Assembly (NCBI GenBank): GCA_023213315.1
Contig: JAKCPI010008009.1
Location: forward strand, 1-64,000
DNA from: Euborellia annulipes
Taxonomy: Eukaryota; Arthropoda; Insecta; Dermaptera; Anisolabididae
Direction: 5' to 3'
DNA length: 64,000 nucleotides
Numbering within the stretch: position 1 is the stretch's first letter; each line of letters begins with the position of its first letter. Under the pieces are notes generated by a model. The model saw nothing but the letters and a program-made list of their open reading frames with translations. It was not told the origin of the DNA and did not search any database. Position numbers and translations under genes: made by a program. Positions 31,965 to 42,660 of this stretch are shown one piece after another.

Positions 31965-32456
31965 TCTATATATATAAAAATTAAATGGGAAAAATGTATG
32001 AATGTACACTATGTATGTACATGTTCTATAGAAATCCAAAATTTTCAATGAATCTATTTGAAATTAAGTACACATATAGTACATGGATCTGGGAGTAACA
32101 TAGGAATAATTTGAATCTTTTAAATATTTTGTAAAATTAATTTTAATCAAATTTCTTCAATATGCGAAGACAAAATCAACAAGTTGGCTAGGAAATTAGA
32201 GAGCGTCCTTTGTGCTCTGTGACCAGCTTTCTGGTTGTACGACTAGGCGCTGTGAAAGAAGAGAGCACGCATATGACTGACCCTTTCAACAGTAATAAAT
32301 AGACCCTTTTGTGCTGTGTCCAGTCGCTACCCTCGCTTGCACTCAAGATCCTTCCTTAACATCTTAACACTTGCATCGCAACAAGAAATATCCCAAATTG
32401 GCAATAAACTGCCCACCACCCGAGGCGGGCAAGGGGGTTCAGGGGGCGTATCCCAT
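31965..32456 (+). mobile_element. Decayed Helitron-like fragment
   Basis: Begins with TC after A in a string like the start of the 27.3 kb Helitron (tctatatatataaaaattaa). It ends near 32456 with 'cgaggcgggcaagggggttc' and 'agggggcgtatccc', which resembles a minisatellite unit there ('ggggggtccagggggcgtag'). No final hairpin with CTAG is left. The middle does not align by eye, so the link between the two ends is inferred. Confidence 0.35.
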
Positions 32457-34540
32457 AAAACACTTTGTGTGAAATATGCATTTGGTTCCAAAACTTGATT
32501 TATCCATTGTATGGTGTTAAAAATTTTTAATTTTTCTGTATCCTAACCTGATCAAACTGTTCCATTTTGATATTGATGCGTTTCAAAACTCTTCTTCTCC
32601 TAAGTAAATAAATATATAATTCTCCTAAGTAATCGGTTTCAAAACTGCGTATGTATAAATTTGAGCTGCAAAACTCTCGTTGTCCAACACATTTTTATCA
32701 ATATTTATTTATATATTTATTTATTTATAGATGCATCCTAAACTTGCCCAGATTACTTGCTTTAAGCCCATGAACAGTCCAAAAATGTTTTTGCACTATT
32801 TTTTTTATTGCAAAAATAAATATATAGTTTTTTTTTTTTATTCTATTTACCAAAAAAGTGCTTGGTGGATAAGAATAGTTTTCCATCTCAGCTCCACATA
32901 CATATGATGTTGATAATGGTTTTGTAAGGATTTGGGTTAATGGTTTAGTAATTAAATCGCCCAAAATGCCGAAAAGACTAACAATTTTAGGATTTTAAAT
33001 TTTATAATCCAATAAAAAAATTCGATCTTATTCGTTCTTCTTATATAATATATATATATATATATATTATATCAACAAATGCTACACAATATATTATTTT
33101 ATTAATTTCACAAATTTTATTATGTATTAAAGATTATGTTTAGCTGAAAATTATTTTAATAAAATAAGTTATGTGTATTTGTCTCCTATCAAAATTATTT
33201 TATTTGTTTTGACCCCCCCCCCTCTTTATCATGACAGTTTTACCCCTACTCCAGAGTATCCATGATCTTAATGAACTGATATGAGAGAACTTGGGAGCTT
33301 GCAAGTCGCAAACTCTGCAAATCTATTCTAATTTGTTGATAGAGGAAATGGTTGGGAGCTTGTAGACTACAACTGCTAATATTAAGTTGAAATTGCGCTT
33401 TTGATCCTACTTCCTCTCTCTCATCTAAGTATTCTCCGTCTTTTATCATAATTTAAGCAAAGAAAAATTTACATTTTGGTTGTCTATCTTTCAGTTATTT
33501 TTTTTTTTTTTATTTGATTAAAAAAAAAAAGAGAATATTAAGAGCTTAATAGCTTTATAATTTTTGTTTACAAATTAATAAAATTTATAATAAAGATATA
33601 AAAATATCTCTTGAATATTAAATGATGATAGAAAATTAAGTACGCAAAAAAAATAAAATAAAAAAAATAAAACAAGGATTAATTACTCATCCTTGTAATT
33701 ATTTATTATTATTATTTTTTTTTTTTTGAAGAGAGTAGATTTAAATTTTACCCTTTCTCACTTGATACTCATTTGTTTGGATTTTTTTTCCCTTTCATGT
33801 GTATACCCTTCACACGATCTTGCGTAATTGTTTACAATTTGCGTGTTTCGGAATCGGTTCGAGATGGTGTGTGTTGGTGGATGACGGGGGGTTGCAGTTA
33901 CATTCCGAGGGGGCTGGGGAAAGTGAGCTGTTAAATTAATTGTCACTCTTGTGACATCGATTTAGCTTTAGAAAAAAAAAAAAAAAAAAAAAAAAAAAAC
34001 AACAAAATCACAAACAAATTCATTTCAATACAAAAAAAAAATCCACTTTCGATGATAAAGTATTGGTATTTTTGAAATCTAAATTATCGAGTGACTTTGA
34101 TTGCTATTTCTGAGGGATTTATTATGAATTCCCTTCTGAATCAATTGATATTAATTATTGGTTAAAAATGTTTTTTTTTTTTTTATAGAATTTTTAATGT
34201 GTCAAATGAGTTTTTGTTTTTAGGATTTTAATTTTTTTTTTTTTAATTTAGGCCCTACTATAAGATCCACTCCACTCTTTTCCGACTACCTTTTCATAAT
34301 TAATCGATATATCTATAATTAGAGGGCGAAAAAAATAGTTTTGACGAATTCTTGAGAGAAAGAGAGAGAAAATAGACTGGACTGAAGCTGTCTCTTTCTT
34401 AAATACTACAAAACTATAAAATATAGTCAGAAAAAAGAAATATTCTAAATTTTCAACAGATTTATTAAAAAAATTTGTGGGGACAAATTTATATATGAAA
34501 TTCTAATTAAATCTTGAGCAACACATTCTACATTCTTTAA
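32457..34540. other. Unassigned DNA with simple repeats
   Basis: AT-rich. It holds an AT repeat (33042-33072), a C-run (33212-33221), a near-duplicated string 'ttgggagcttg' at about 33292 and 33352, a run of 29 A (33972-34000) and several T runs. 33780-33950 is GC-richer but has no recognisable exon. Confidence 0.45.
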
Positions 34541-34925
34541 AATTTATTTATTTCAATTGGATTGGCTCAATCAAGGGCGGATACAAGGGGGGGGGGGGTA
34601 ATTACTCCTCTCCAAGATTTGAGAAAAATATTTTATTTTTAATATAAAATTTAAAAAATTAATACTTAAAAATTTAATTTGTATATATATTCTGGTAAAG
34701 AAGTACAGAATGCACCTTTATATTACCGAAAATACTGTAAGAAAAAATTGTGTGCTACCAGTCCCCCCTCCCCCACCGAGAAACTCCTCTGGATCCGCTA
34801 CTGGGCCCAATTCAATTGAAATAAATAGAGACCGGGTCTAAATGGTCCAAATCAGAAATATTTGCCTACATGTGATAAAGCCCGCCTTCGGCGCAAATAA
34901 AAGGCATAAGATGCAGAAAAGAGTT
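34541..34925 (+). repeat. SINE-2 interrupted by hAT N1
   Basis: 'aatttatttatttcaattgg' at 34541-34560 and 'tcaattgaaataaatagaga' from 34812 are adjoining SINE-2 body strings. They are separated by N1 and its 8 bp duplication. The 3' end ('ataagatgcagaaaagagtt') is interrupted by a GC-rich string at 34879-34894 (aagcccgccttcggcg). Confidence 0.6.
34572..34803. mobile_element. hAT-type miniature N1, copy 2
   Basis: Flanked by GGCTCAAT (34564-34571) and GGCCCAAT (34804-34811), an 8 bp duplication with one change. Termini caagggcggatacaag and, inverted, cagtagcggatccagagg. Relative to the 11.7 kb copy it lies inverted. Internal strings such as 'aagtacagaatgcacctt' match that copy. Confidence 0.8.
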
Positions 34926-35000
34926 AAAAAATATGTAACAATTTCAATAATATCAAACCCTACAATTGCCTATTACACAGTATTTTAATACTTAATAGAT

Positions 35001-35285
35001 GCCCTCGGGGCTTGGTGTAGAGGTTAGCGTGCTTAATTAACCTCGTATACCAAACGTCGCGGGTTCGGACCCCAGGCAGTCCGATGATTTTATTTAAGCC
35101 AATTGGATACCAAATGGCTTAAATAAGAATGCCTGGACCCCAAATATGTATATTAAATCAATAACGGTTATCTTAAATGTCTTAAATGGCCTGAGTTGCC
35201 GAAAAGACAGTGTGAATTTGTGTGTGAGTGTGAGTGTGAATGAGAAAAAAGTGTGAATGTTTTTATTAAAAAAAAAAAAAAAAAA
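35001..35285 (+). repeat. SINE-1, full length
   Basis: All parts are present: head 'gccctcggggcttggtgtag' to 'gcgggttcggaccccaggca', hairpin 'tttaagccaattggatacc' / 'aaatggcttaaataagaat', 'aacggttatct', 'gcctgagttgccgaaaagac', TG-rich tail and poly-A. The head has a short insertion (ttaatta) in the anticodon region. It closely matches the copies at 46.0 and 49.8 kb. Confidence 0.85.
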
Positions 35286-35409
35286 GATATACAATGCGTT
35301 CGAAATACAAACTGTTTCTACAATAAAATTTTTTTCGGTGACTGAGACTAAATTCTCAATTTCCCTAAAAATAAAATATATATTTAAAGAATAAAAAAAT
35401 TATAAAGTC

Positions 35410-35588
35410 CATGACCCGTGGCTCAGTGGGAAGACACTAGCTACTCGCGCCGGGGTTCCCGGTTCACTTTACGTCACAAGCGAGAAAAATTTATTTAATT
35501 TGAATTGATTACAAATCATTTGAAATAAATAGAGATGGGGTCTGAATGGCCTTAGATGCCGAAAAAGACCTAAAAAAAAAAAAAAAAT
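35410..35588 (+). repeat. SINE-2, full length
   Basis: The head has a good A-box-like string (tggctcagtgggaagacact) and a weaker B-box ('cccggttcactttacgtc'). The body and end ('gatgccgaaaaagaccta', then A-run) are intact. Confidence 0.8.
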
Positions 35589-36342
35589 TACTTATTTGAT
35601 TATTAGTAACTTTCTTTTTTTTTTGAAATAGAAAAATTTTCTCAATTCCTTGATTAATGATATAAATAAATACCGTAAATAAAAAAAATGTTATTTTCGA
35701 AAAACAACTTTTCTTATTTCCGTGAAGAAAAAAATTCCAGCCAGTCTGTTATCAAGTCGTGATTTCTAAAGTTAAACTTCGGTTTTTAACACCTCATTTC
35801 TTTTCTTTTTTTTTACTCTATTTTTCTTAGCCACAAACTTTTATATTAAAATACACTTTGATAAACTTAGATATTCACTTTCTTTTATCAAAATTAAATA
35901 AATATTTATTTATAATAATTTTTCAATTAGATAGTAAATTTTAATTAATTTTTCCTCTATTTTTTTTTCGACAATTTACATTGAGGCGTTTCTCAGGACT
36001 AAATTGATCCCGCCTTATCTCATTTGATAGCGATCGTAATGCCGGAGACGGGCATCAAATTGGGACCATTTCTTTTAAAGGAGTGCTAAATTTAATACGG
36101 TCAGGCTGATTGGGTCTATATCAAAGTATCACGATGTCCAGGCCATCAAAAATTTTTTATCAAACTTATATTAAAGTATTTGAAATAAAAAAAAAATTCA
36201 AAATAGCATATGAATTCTCATCTATCTGGAATCACTGAAAGTGTTTAATTTAAATCCTCCCTAAATTAATAAATTCGTATTCCAAATTCCCACCCCCTCT
36301 AAGAAACAAGAATTACATAATTCATGGCATTGGGTGGATTTC
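35589..36342. other. Unassigned DNA with a GC-richer dyad
   Basis: 35999-36066 stands out: aaattgatcccgcc and, 40 bp on, gacgggcatcaaatt form an imperfect inverted pair in a stretch that occurs once in the window. It could be a conserved regulatory element. The rest is AT-rich. Confidence 0.4.
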
Positions 36343-36954
36343 TTAAGGGGCTACGGGAGCGAAGTGGTTACACATGTTTTTTTCCCGATAAGATGGCGTA
36401 GTGTGTCATAAAAAGTATGCCCAAAAATCAAGTAATTCAAAAATTTGCCAAGAGATGTCAGAATGGTAGCTAATAATATTTAATGCATTTGGTTGATTTT
36501 CATTGATCTTTTAACAATAAATACTTTATAAATGTTATTATATATTATGTATCTTTTATAAAAGCATAAAAATATAAAAATATAGGCCAGATATAGGCCA
36601 AAAGGGGATTAGCTGTTAGACTAGCCTGCCATCTATTGCAAGAATTCTGAACTAATTTGACAGATGAATTTTAAATAAATCATCTAAGCTTATTTTAAAA
36701 ATTTCTTAATTAATATGTGATTAATAATAACAATAAATTCATTTTTAAATTAAAGATTATTGGGACTGATTGTTTTTTTGTATTTGCTTGATAACAAAAA
36801 ATTAATTACGATAATTTTTTAATAAGTCATTAAAAAAATTATAGCTCGATGTCCCAATAATCTCTTATGAATTTAATTCATTTAAAAAAAACCGAATTGT
36901 AATAGTCTAGTTTTTTTTAAAGTGCGTTTAGACGTCGCTCCTGAACCCCCTTAA
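36343..36954 (+). mobile_element. Family B, copy 2 (intact)
   Basis: TTAA at both edges (36343-36346, 36951-36954), ends gggg-ctacgggagcgaag / cgtcgctcctgaaccccc, no nested insert. This copy defines the family at about 610 bp and shows no coding potential. Confidence 0.8.
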
Positions 36955-37814
36955 GCCCGAGAGGCACAGGGCGGAAAATTTCAGAGGCTTTTTAAAATAA
37001 AATGAGTATAGATCAGAGTTTGATTAAAATTTTACGATCAAGCGAGAAGAATATCAATATTTTATTTTATCTTCTTTAATTTTTTTAGAACAGAAATTGA
37101 AAAGTTTTGACCTAAAAATTAAAAAAATTTTTTGTACTAATATAAATTTCGTCCAGAAGATATTTTAAAAGTAATAGTCGAGTCCAAAGTTTCGATATAG
37201 GTATTTCAATAACATGACTTCCTAATACAAGTACTTTATCTCTTCCGAAATAATTAACAGAGAGAGAGGCAGGCATTAGAGCTGAGAGCTTCTCTCGTTC
37301 TAATTCCCCCCATACATGAAAAGAAATAGCAAGTTCAATGTACAAGTTTGAACATGTTTAGATTATGTCCATTCAAATCGGACATTTATCGGATAAAACA
37401 TGAGTGTCTAACTTATATACTGTGTTAGAATTTAAACGAAAACTTTTTATTTAATTGTAAAAATTGAAAATTAGAAAACGCGGTAAAATTTCATTATACC
37501 GTTTTCAAATTTGAGTTTAATATAACCAAACATAAAAATATTTAATCAATTTAATAAAAAAATAAATACTACATCCCCTCCCCTTTCCAGTGATTCATTA
37601 TATCTTTAATCATTTGATATTTACCTAAATTTTTATTTCCTTTTATTTCCTGATATATGATAATTTTAAAACAATTTCAATTTAACGGTCATTTGGTTTG
37701 CTAAATAAAATTCTCCACAATTCGCCAAATTGAATATTATTAAAATTGAAATTAGTAGACTACTAATTTTTGAAATGCTCTTCACTATATATTAGCGAAA
37801 TATTTTCTCTGTCG
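36955..37814. other. Unassigned DNA
   Basis: AT-rich. A minus-strand frame at 37112-37345 begins MYIELAISFHVWGELEREK but shows no known domain or splice context and is not called. Confidence 0.4.
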
Positions 37815-37827
37815 AAGTACAGATCTG

Positions 37828-37885
37828 TAGCGGTGGGAAAAATGGCTGGTGGCCTAATGCCAACAATTCTTTTAAATAAATAAAT
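37828..37885 (+). mobile_element. 58 bp mini-retroposon with 13 bp target duplication
   Basis: Exact direct repeat AAGTACAGATCTG at 37815-37827 and 37886-37898. The insert starts tagcggtgggaaaaatggct and ends in an AAAT-repeat tail. Direct repeats plus an A-rich 3' repeat are marks of target-primed reverse transcription. The insert could be the extreme 3' end of a LINE or a very short processed RNA. No other copy is seen here. Confidence 0.7.
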
Positions 37886-37898
37886 AAGTACAGATCTG

Positions 37899-39307
37899 AT
37901 ATTGATTGTGTGAGTTGCCAGGTCAGTTTCTGGTTAGTTATTCAATATCAATTATTAGCTTCTAAATTATATTATATTTTCGAATTAAAGTAAAATAAAA
38001 AAAATATTCTACAATGAAGAATAGCCCACCAGATTTTTATTGTTGCAATCTGTCCGATACTTTCCACATCATATTTATAAATCAACCTGCAAAATCTTTT
38101 ATTAGATACACAGTTTTATTCATATAAAACAATAATTGTAAGACCAGGTGGTAAAGGCTGAAAAAAATTTTACACTAATTAGGCCTACCATATTTAAAAT
38201 TAATTGGAAATTCTCATTATAATTTATTTTGATAAAAGCATGAAAAGAGAACATCTTAGTCTTAAGTGCTTTATATTTTATATGACAAAAAAATTGTTTC
38301 ATTATAATCTTAAGAATTACTAGAGATTTCATTCAATTAACTCAATCGAGACTGTTTTTTGTTTTTTTATTTCCTTATTTAAATTTTTTTTTATTCTCCG
38401 TGTTATTTTCTATAAATTAATTCCTAACGACCTCGTGCTTTCACGCCTGATCCAATCAGACAAAGCTTTTCGCTTGATAACGAGCTTGCAAGTCTTTTAT
38501 TAGTCTAATTGGACTATTTGCTAATTCAAAATCATTTTTCTGACAAACGAGGGTGTATTTAGCTCTCTCCGGCTTTTTAGCCAACTTACAGGATATGATG
38601 CATTTGCATTTTTATTTATGTCGTAGTTACTACCTATTCGTTATGTTCATTATACCAAGTAATAAAATTTTATACAATGTCCATAATACTATAGATTGTA
38701 AAATGTTCATGATTCCGGAAGGCATTGAAATGATAATAATTCATACATTCTAACATAAAATTTAATTTGTTCGGTACCAAAATAATCTAAAGGTATAAGA
38801 AACAAAAAAAAAATTTACCATATCTATGAAATTAATTAAAAGATTCGGGATTCTACAAAAAAATTTTTATTTTCTTCAAATTTATTCCTTTTCTATTATT
38901 CAATTTGTATTGTTAGGAAATATTAAATTAGTGAATACTTATTAAATTAGAAACTTAACTCATGAATTAGTTTATTAACAAAAAAATAGTTAAAAAAAAA
39001 GATTAGTTCATCTCTATAAATTTCTGCTTCAATTAGTTTGAATCCATTTCACAAATAACTATCTACTAACTGGATAGTATAACCCAGGTTGAATGATAAG
39101 TAGCAACAATTCCAGAGCACTAGAATTAACAAGGAACAACTAAATGAAGGCTTTGAACAGATTGAGAGTCTTCAATGCATGAAACGTTGATGGCTTTCCT
39201 TTAAAATTTAGAAACTGATTAAATTGAGGGGCAAAGAGAGAGACTCTATAAAACAAACAGAATTCATATAACTATTAATTAATAAATTTATTCTATTAAA
39301 TTTTCTT
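37899..39307. other. Unassigned DNA
   Basis: Mostly AT-rich. 38420-38620 is more balanced in composition, non-repeated, and contains an octamer-like string (atttgcat, 38602-38609). It could be a conserved non-coding stretch. No exon is supported. Confidence 0.4.
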
Positions 39308-39315
39308 ATTTCTAG

Positions 39316-39557
39316 CAGGGCAGAGGGGCCATTTGCCCCCCTCAAGGTTTTGGAAGAAAATAGTAAATTATGAGTTTAGCCATTAGGCTACATACAAACA
39401 AACTCAGACTCTCTCTTTATAAAGATGTATAGATGATGGTATAAATAAAAATATAGAGGTATATTTATGTTTATATACACTGTATATAAAAATTAAGTAA
39501 CATAGGAAGTAAAAACATTCTTTGCCCCCTCAAGCAAAAACTGAAATGACGTCACTG
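39316..39557. mobile_element. hAT-type miniature N3
   Basis: Exact 8 bp duplication ATTTCTAG (39308-39315, 39558-39565). Ends cagggcagaggggcc and, inverted, cagtgacgtcatttcag share only the outer bases, but both carry a subterminal GGGGGCAAA-type string in inverted orientation (atttgccccc at 39331; tttgccccctcaag near 39521). Interior AT-rich, no transposase. Confidence 0.75.
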
Positions 39558-39645
39558 ATTTCTAGATTTCAATCAAGTTATTTTTTTGTTAATGCTAAGG
39601 ATCAGAGGTTTGCATTCTGTTCTGTAATTTAAATATAGCATAATT

Positions 39646-39780
39646 TTTTACTTTCTCTTACCTATATATGAAATATAAGTTCACTTCGTTTTTTTTTTAA
39701 TTTATTTAAGGTCTTTTTCGGCATCGGAGGCCATTTATTCTATTTCATTTAATTGCTATTCAATTCAATTGAAATAAATT
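39646..39780 (-). repeat. Family C end joined to a SINE-2 3' part
   Basis: 39646-39670 is the family C terminal string (tttttactttctcttaccta). 39689-39780 is a minus-strand SINE-2 body and end ('aaggtctttttcggcatcgg', 'caattcaattgaaataaat'). Both are truncated where they meet. Confidence 0.6.
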
Positions 39781-39979
39781 TAAAATTAAAATAATTTAAT
39801 AATATTTTTAAAATATTTAAACTAGTGCCTATATAAAATAAATTTTTAACTTTGTCCAATAATAAAGTTTATTTAGCCTGCGAAATCTCGACCTTTGGCA
39901 TCACAAGCTAATGCACTATTTCTTAACTATAGGTGACTAGATAAAATAAAGATATCAAATATTATTTTGCACACTTTGT

Positions 39980-40146
39980 AGCACCGAGTAGATTTTTGCC
40001 TAATATTAGGGGTCAGGTTTCGAATCCCGCCCCATGAAGCGAACATTTATTTCAAATGAATTGTCTAACAATCAATTGATATAATAAGAACGGGGGTTTA
40101 AATAGCATAGCGTCCGATGCTGATAAAGAAAAAGACCTTAAAAAAC
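39980..40146 (+). repeat. SINE-2
   Basis: Head with A-box-like 'tttgtagcaccgagtagatt' and B-box-like 'ggtttcgaatcccgcc', then the body and a slightly expanded end ('gatgctgataaagaaaaaga'). Confidence 0.7.
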
Positions 40147-40658
40147 CATTTATGTTCTATATCGGCAATGCCACAAGTTACAAAAATTAATTCCTTGTCA
40201 AACTACCCAATGGATTTATCGGACTTTGCTTAGAAAAAGTTTAGTTCATAACCTGAAAGTAAAAACTTTTTTAGCTATTTTATAATTTAATATAATAGGC
40301 CTATATTGTCAAAAATGTATGTTCATATAATCACCAAAGTGACACGAATAGAAAAAGCACGACGGCCTCATATAAATGTCTATGGGCCTTTGACATGAAT
40401 GTTTTATTTTTAATCAAAATTTCATCAATCACTTCATAACACTCACCCTCTCTTATATTGACTTTAAAATTAAAACTTGTGAATTAAAATTAAATAAAGA
40501 AAGAAAAAAAAAATATCAAGTCAACATTCTAATTACAAATTTAAATAAACAGTTGTTATTTAATTATTAAAGTTCTCCTTTACTTTATTTATTAATATAT
40601 TAGATCCCTAGGAGTTATACTTTGATTGGAGGTAGAAACACACGGTCTCTCATTAAAT
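40147..40658. other. Unassigned DNA
   Basis: AT-rich. No family copy or exon is recognised. Confidence 0.4.
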
Positions 40659-41195
40659 AAAAAAATCTGATGTGACTGATCGCATATCATAAAACTTTCT
40701 CTTACCTTTGGTTTTTGAAAGTTATGTTCTGGGGGGGGGGGGGGGGGGGGGGGGGGTCTGTGCTATCACACCAGATTTTTTGTGTCAACATATATTTAGT
40801 TTCGCTGATACGTATATTAAAGTTGATTACATTATTAAAAAAATATGAAGAACAAGAGCAAACTATGGTCCAAATAATTTTGAGAGCAAAAAAAAAATAT
40901 AAAGAGCATCTAAAAAATAATTGAAATTGAATTTTAATCAAAATCGTTAGAGGCGATTTTGAGAAAATCGAAAATAAAAAAATTGATAAAGTTTATCAGT
41001 AAAATATTAGTACCTTTCTGCCGATTTTATTCAAAAGGTTAGGGTTACGTCTCAGGGAGGTGCCTATCTTAAATATAAAATTTCAACCTCCTAGCCCTAC
41101 TGACCATTTTGCGGGATCTATTTGTTTGGACTCAGAGGACCACAAAACGTGTAATCTCGACATTGAATTTTTTAAATGAATTCCAGAATTCGTTG
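40659..41195 (+). repeat. Family C copy with a 26 bp G-run
   Basis: Starts at the terminal string (aatctgatgtgactgatcgc) and continues through the hairpin, 'cagattttttgtgtcaacat', the centre and 'tttggactcagaggaccac'. The right terminal hairpin is missing. The X-box segment is deleted or decayed. The hairpin is broken by G at 40731-40756, placed where other copies read 'ttctgtgctg'. Confidence 0.75.
40731..40756 (+). repeat. G homopolymer of 26 bp
   Basis: An uninterrupted run of 26 G in the arm of a family C terminal hairpin. It could adopt four-stranded structure and is likely to vary in length. Other G-runs here are 8-14 bp. Confidence 0.9.
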
Positions 41196-41473
41196 CAATA
41201 AACTGACTTCTGGATGCCATTTAGAAAAATATAGGTAGGCCCTATATGTCAAACTAATTTGTTTTGATTGTTCTTAATAAGAGCCTTATTAGAATTAATA
41301 CAAATAATTGAACAAATGAACATTACTGTAATTTAAATGAATATGTAAAGGGAAAATAAGAAAAAGAAACCAAAATTTGACTGAGGAAGAAAAGGTAAAT
41401 ATTTTTGAAATTACCACTGGTTATGGTTTATTTTAATAAAAAAAAAAAAATTTATTTCAGCAATTAAAACAAA
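41196..41473. other. Unassigned DNA
   Basis: AT-rich spacer between a family C copy and N2. Nothing recognised. Confidence 0.4.
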
Positions 41474-41481
41474 TGCACAGA

Positions 41482-41669
41482 CAGTGGTGTAGTGGCAACT
41501 TTTTCAGTGTGGGAACGCTAAATACATGACTTACCAATGGGGGGGGGGGGGGTGCTTCCGAGGGCCCTCCACGGGAAAATTTTAGAAAAATCATTATTAT
41601 TTTTTTTTTAATGAGTGAAACCAGTGTGGGAACGCCGTTCCCACGCGTTCCCGCTCCACTACACTCCTG
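41482..41669. mobile_element. hAT-type miniature N2, 188 bp
   Basis: Exact 8 bp duplication TGCACAGA (41474-41481, 41670-41677). Ends cagtggtgtagtggc and, inverted, caggagtgtagtggagc are clear terminal inverted repeats, and 'gtgtgggaacgc' recurs near both ends. It has a G-run (41540-41552) and no coding sequence. Confidence 0.85.
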
Positions 41670-41677
41670 TGCACAGA

Positions 41678-42196
41678 TAATAAAGAAAAACAGACAAAAT
41701 GGAAAGAAATGTTCCAGAGGTTAGTTTTTCAAATTATTTAATAAAAGTATTGAATTCCATTTGTAAATATTAATTAATAAGCACACCTCTTTTTTTCAGT
41801 TTCAATTGATTATCCCACGGAACTGAAAGGAATATAAATCAATTAAAAGCCATTTGGAGCTCAATAAAAATAAGCTAAATAAAAATACATTTGTATCGTT
41901 ACATACTGTACGTTTGATTTGATAAAAATTAAATATGTTTGAATATAACTATCAAATATTGAAATTCAAATGTATTGTTAACTAATAACGGACCCGTATT
42001 TTAAAAATGAAGTAATTCGAGAAATTTTTCAATCGTCTTTATTATTTTCTTTCTTTGGTATTGAATACGGAGTCTTTTGATAGCCACACCATCTTTTCTT
42101 AGTTTGCATAATAATTTTGATCCTAATACATTTCCTTATTCAAATCCATCCGGAGGGTATAAATAATTTATGACGTACCTACTCTCTATAATTGAT
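41678..42196. other. Unassigned DNA
   Basis: AT-rich. No family copy or exon is recognised. Confidence 0.4.
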
Positions 42197-42421
42197 TCAA
42201 TTTATTTTAATTAATGAAAAATTTTTATTTATCATTTTAAAATGATCCGATAAAGTTTGAAAATATTTGAAATATAATAACGGAAGGGGCTGATCAAAAA
42301 TAATATGAAGAACAGCTTCCGAATTGGCTTCGTTATAGATGACAATGCCGCGATCCCCTTTTTCTTCTACAAACTGCAGACAAACAACCCTTGCCTTGCC
42401 AATGTGAAATATGTCAGCCAT
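42197..42421 (-). CDS. Possible small ORF or first coding exon, unidentified
   Basis: On the minus strand an ATG in strong context (acaagATGG) opens 74 codons, MADIFHIGKARVVCLQFVEE onward, ending at TAA. Residues 1-45 come from GC-richer DNA and look protein-like; the rest is AT-rich and may be read-through past an unrecognised splice donor. Upstream on the same strand (42425-42660) is a more balanced stretch with a CCAAT string (42656-42660) and no in-window repeat. No family is recognised and the plus strand is also open, so this is only a candidate. Confidence 0.25.
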   Translation of the reverse strand: MADIFHIGKARVVCLQFVEEKGDRGIVIYNEANSEAVLHIIFDQPLPLLYFKYFQTLSDHFKMINKNFSLIKIN

Positions 42422-42424
42422 CTT

Positions 42425-42660
42425 GTTACAGTGAATGTATATTTAAAGGTGCTTCTCGTTTCTTGTTCCTCGTCACCCACTCACACAGATTTGCAACGAG
42501 GACCCATTCCTCTCTTTTTGAGGACAAGTTCCCCGTCCCCCAATCCTTGAGTTAATTAAGCCAGCCGAGCAGGAAGAATCCTATAAAGTGTCAGAATAGC
42601 TGGGGGAAGGAAACCAGGGCTCCGGGCTATTTTTTCAGCTATTTACAGAACGCCCATTGG
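42425..42660 (-). promoter_or_regulatory. GC-richer stretch, candidate promoter or UTR
   Basis: Composition changes sharply from the AT-rich surroundings. On the minus strand a CCAAT string (42656-42660) and 'agccctggtttccttccccc' precede the ATG at 42421. If the ORF downstream is real, this would be its 5' region. No repeat family matches it. Confidence 0.3.

Noticed and set aside
40702..40941. Poly-Gly or poly-Pro frames
   Set aside because: They translate the 26 bp G-run and are not coding.
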